The notes under the pieces were generated by a model, which did no database searches, was not told the DNA's origin, and was given only the letters and a program-made list of their open reading frames with translations. A program made the translations under genes and the position numbers. A DNA stretch of 64,000 bases from Hyphomicrobiales bacterium (lineage in GTDB: Bacteria > Pseudomonadota > Alphaproteobacteria > Rhizobiales > Kaistiaceae), in the NCBI GenBank assembly GCA_017305635.1, contig JAFKKF010000013.1, positions 124,001 to 188,000 of the forward strand, written 5' to 3'. Of the stretch, positions 63,584 to 64,000 are shown piece after piece; position 1 is the stretch's first letter; every line of letters begins with the position of its first letter.

Positions 63584-64000
63584 CTACAGCGACGCCAGCA
63601 CAGCCTCCGCGCCGGTGACCGTGATCTTCCCGCCCGGCGGCTCGTAGGCGATGTGCTTGACCACGCCATTGTCCACGACCGCGGCGAAGCGCTTGGCGCG
63701 CACCCCCATGCCGGCATTGACGAGGTCGAATTCGACGCCGGCCGCCTTCGTCCAAACTCCCGAGCCATCGGCGACGAAGTCGATCTCCGGCCCCGCCTTC
63801 TGTGCTTCCTTCCACGCCTTCATGACGTGGTGGTCGTTGACCGCCACCACCACGATGCGGTCGATGCCCTTCGCCCTGATCGCGGCGGCGTTCTTCACGA
63901 AGGTCGGGATATGCGCATTGTGGCAGGTCGAGGTGAAGGCGCCGGGCACCGCGACGAGCACCACCTTCTGGCCGTCGAAGAGCTCGTGGGTCGAGACGTC
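63584..64000 (-). CDS. Peroxiredoxin (Prx5/glutaredoxin-type), N-terminus outside window
   Basis: The frame runs to the window edge and gives the last 138 residues of a peroxiredoxin. The active-site loop VPGAFTSTCHNAHIPTF holds the peroxidatic Cys; DVSTHELFDGQKVVLVAVPG precedes it. Typical length is about 160, so roughly 20 N-terminal residues are missing. It reduces hydroperoxides with a thiol donor. It is convergent with rnhA. Confidence 0.92.
   Translation of the reverse strand, partial: DVSTHELFDGQKVVLVAVPGAFTSTCHNAHIPTFVKNAAAIRAKGIDRIVVVAVNDHHVMKAWKEAQKAGPEIDFVADGSGVWTKAAGVEFDLVNAGMGVRAKRFAAVVDNGVVKHIAYEPPGGKITVTGAEAVLASL

Overview
The window is about two-thirds G+C, gene-dense and almost entirely chromosomal housekeeping DNA. 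Gene content and order point to an alphaproteobacterium of the order Hyphomicrobiales (Rhizobiales). The evidence is: the cell-cycle methyltransferase CcrM; a separate atpI-atpB-atpE-atpF'-atpF operon for the F0 sector; ispB-like / DUF2007 / tRNA methyltransferase / S49 peptidase / glyQ...glyS in one block; DUF721, DsbA, SMC and MutY in a row; ispH-thrB-rnhA-peroxiredoxin; and an alphaproteobacterial LexA box (GTTC-N7-GTTC). The species cannot be named from this window. No rRNA, tRNA, CRISPR array, insertion sequence or prophage was recognised.

Layout. 1-5.2 kb: the end of a metallo-beta-lactamase-fold gene, DUF1499, a short unlisted-type ORF, a SRAP/amino-acid exporter pair, NUDIX plus TIGR02301 and two conserved hypotheticals. 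5.2-13 kb: dihydroorotase facing a ygfZ/HD-hydrolase pair, a phosphatase-like protein, pyruvate phosphate dikinase and a SleB-type cell wall hydrolase. 13-15 kb: an AcuI-like reductase and small membrane or PRC-barrel proteins. 15-24 kb: glycyl-tRNA synthetase (glyQ and glyS on one strand but separated by a VOC protein and a GT-C glycosyltransferase), S49 peptidase, TrmN6-like methyltransferase, DUF2007 and a long-chain prenyl diphosphate synthase. 24-29.5 kb: formaldehyde detoxification (gfa and fghA, with an intrinsic terminator between them), a TPR protein, ispE, moaB and a glycosyltransferase. 29.5-36 kb: a LexA-box-preceded radical SAM protein, rnhB, the F0 ATP synthase operon with a strong promoter, a DciA-like protein and DsbA. 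36-45 kb: smc, mutY, two HAD phosphatases, ccrM and a ClC channel. 45-53 kb: a secreted VWA protein with tandem modules, then the glycine cleavage operon (gcvT-gcvH-osmC-gcvPA-gcvPB) behind a tandem glycine riboswitch. 53-64 kb: a lipoprotein, thrC, M16 peptidase, GNAT, a membrane EAL protein with a degenerate GGDEF, a nucleotidyltransferase-fold protein behind an AT-rich leader, ispH, thrB, rnhA and a partial peroxiredoxin.

How the genes connect. thrB and thrC give the last two steps of threonine synthesis. Glycine made from it or from serine is sensed by the riboswitch and broken down by the gcv products. ispE, ispH and the prenyl synthase lie on the MEP/isoprenoid route. ccrM methylates GANTC, and such sites sit inside the two best promoters of the window (atp and gcv). 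Intergenic gaps hold a family of nested palindromes bounded by GTCAT/ATGAC, plus one separate 144-bp nested inverted repeat upstream of smc.

The observations most worth following are the LexA box upstream of the SplB-like radical SAM gene, the OsmC gene embedded in the riboswitch-controlled glycine operon, the large nested palindromes, the GANTC-containing promoters, and the nucleotidyltransferase-fold gene with its AT-rich leader. No clearly new multi-gene system was found.
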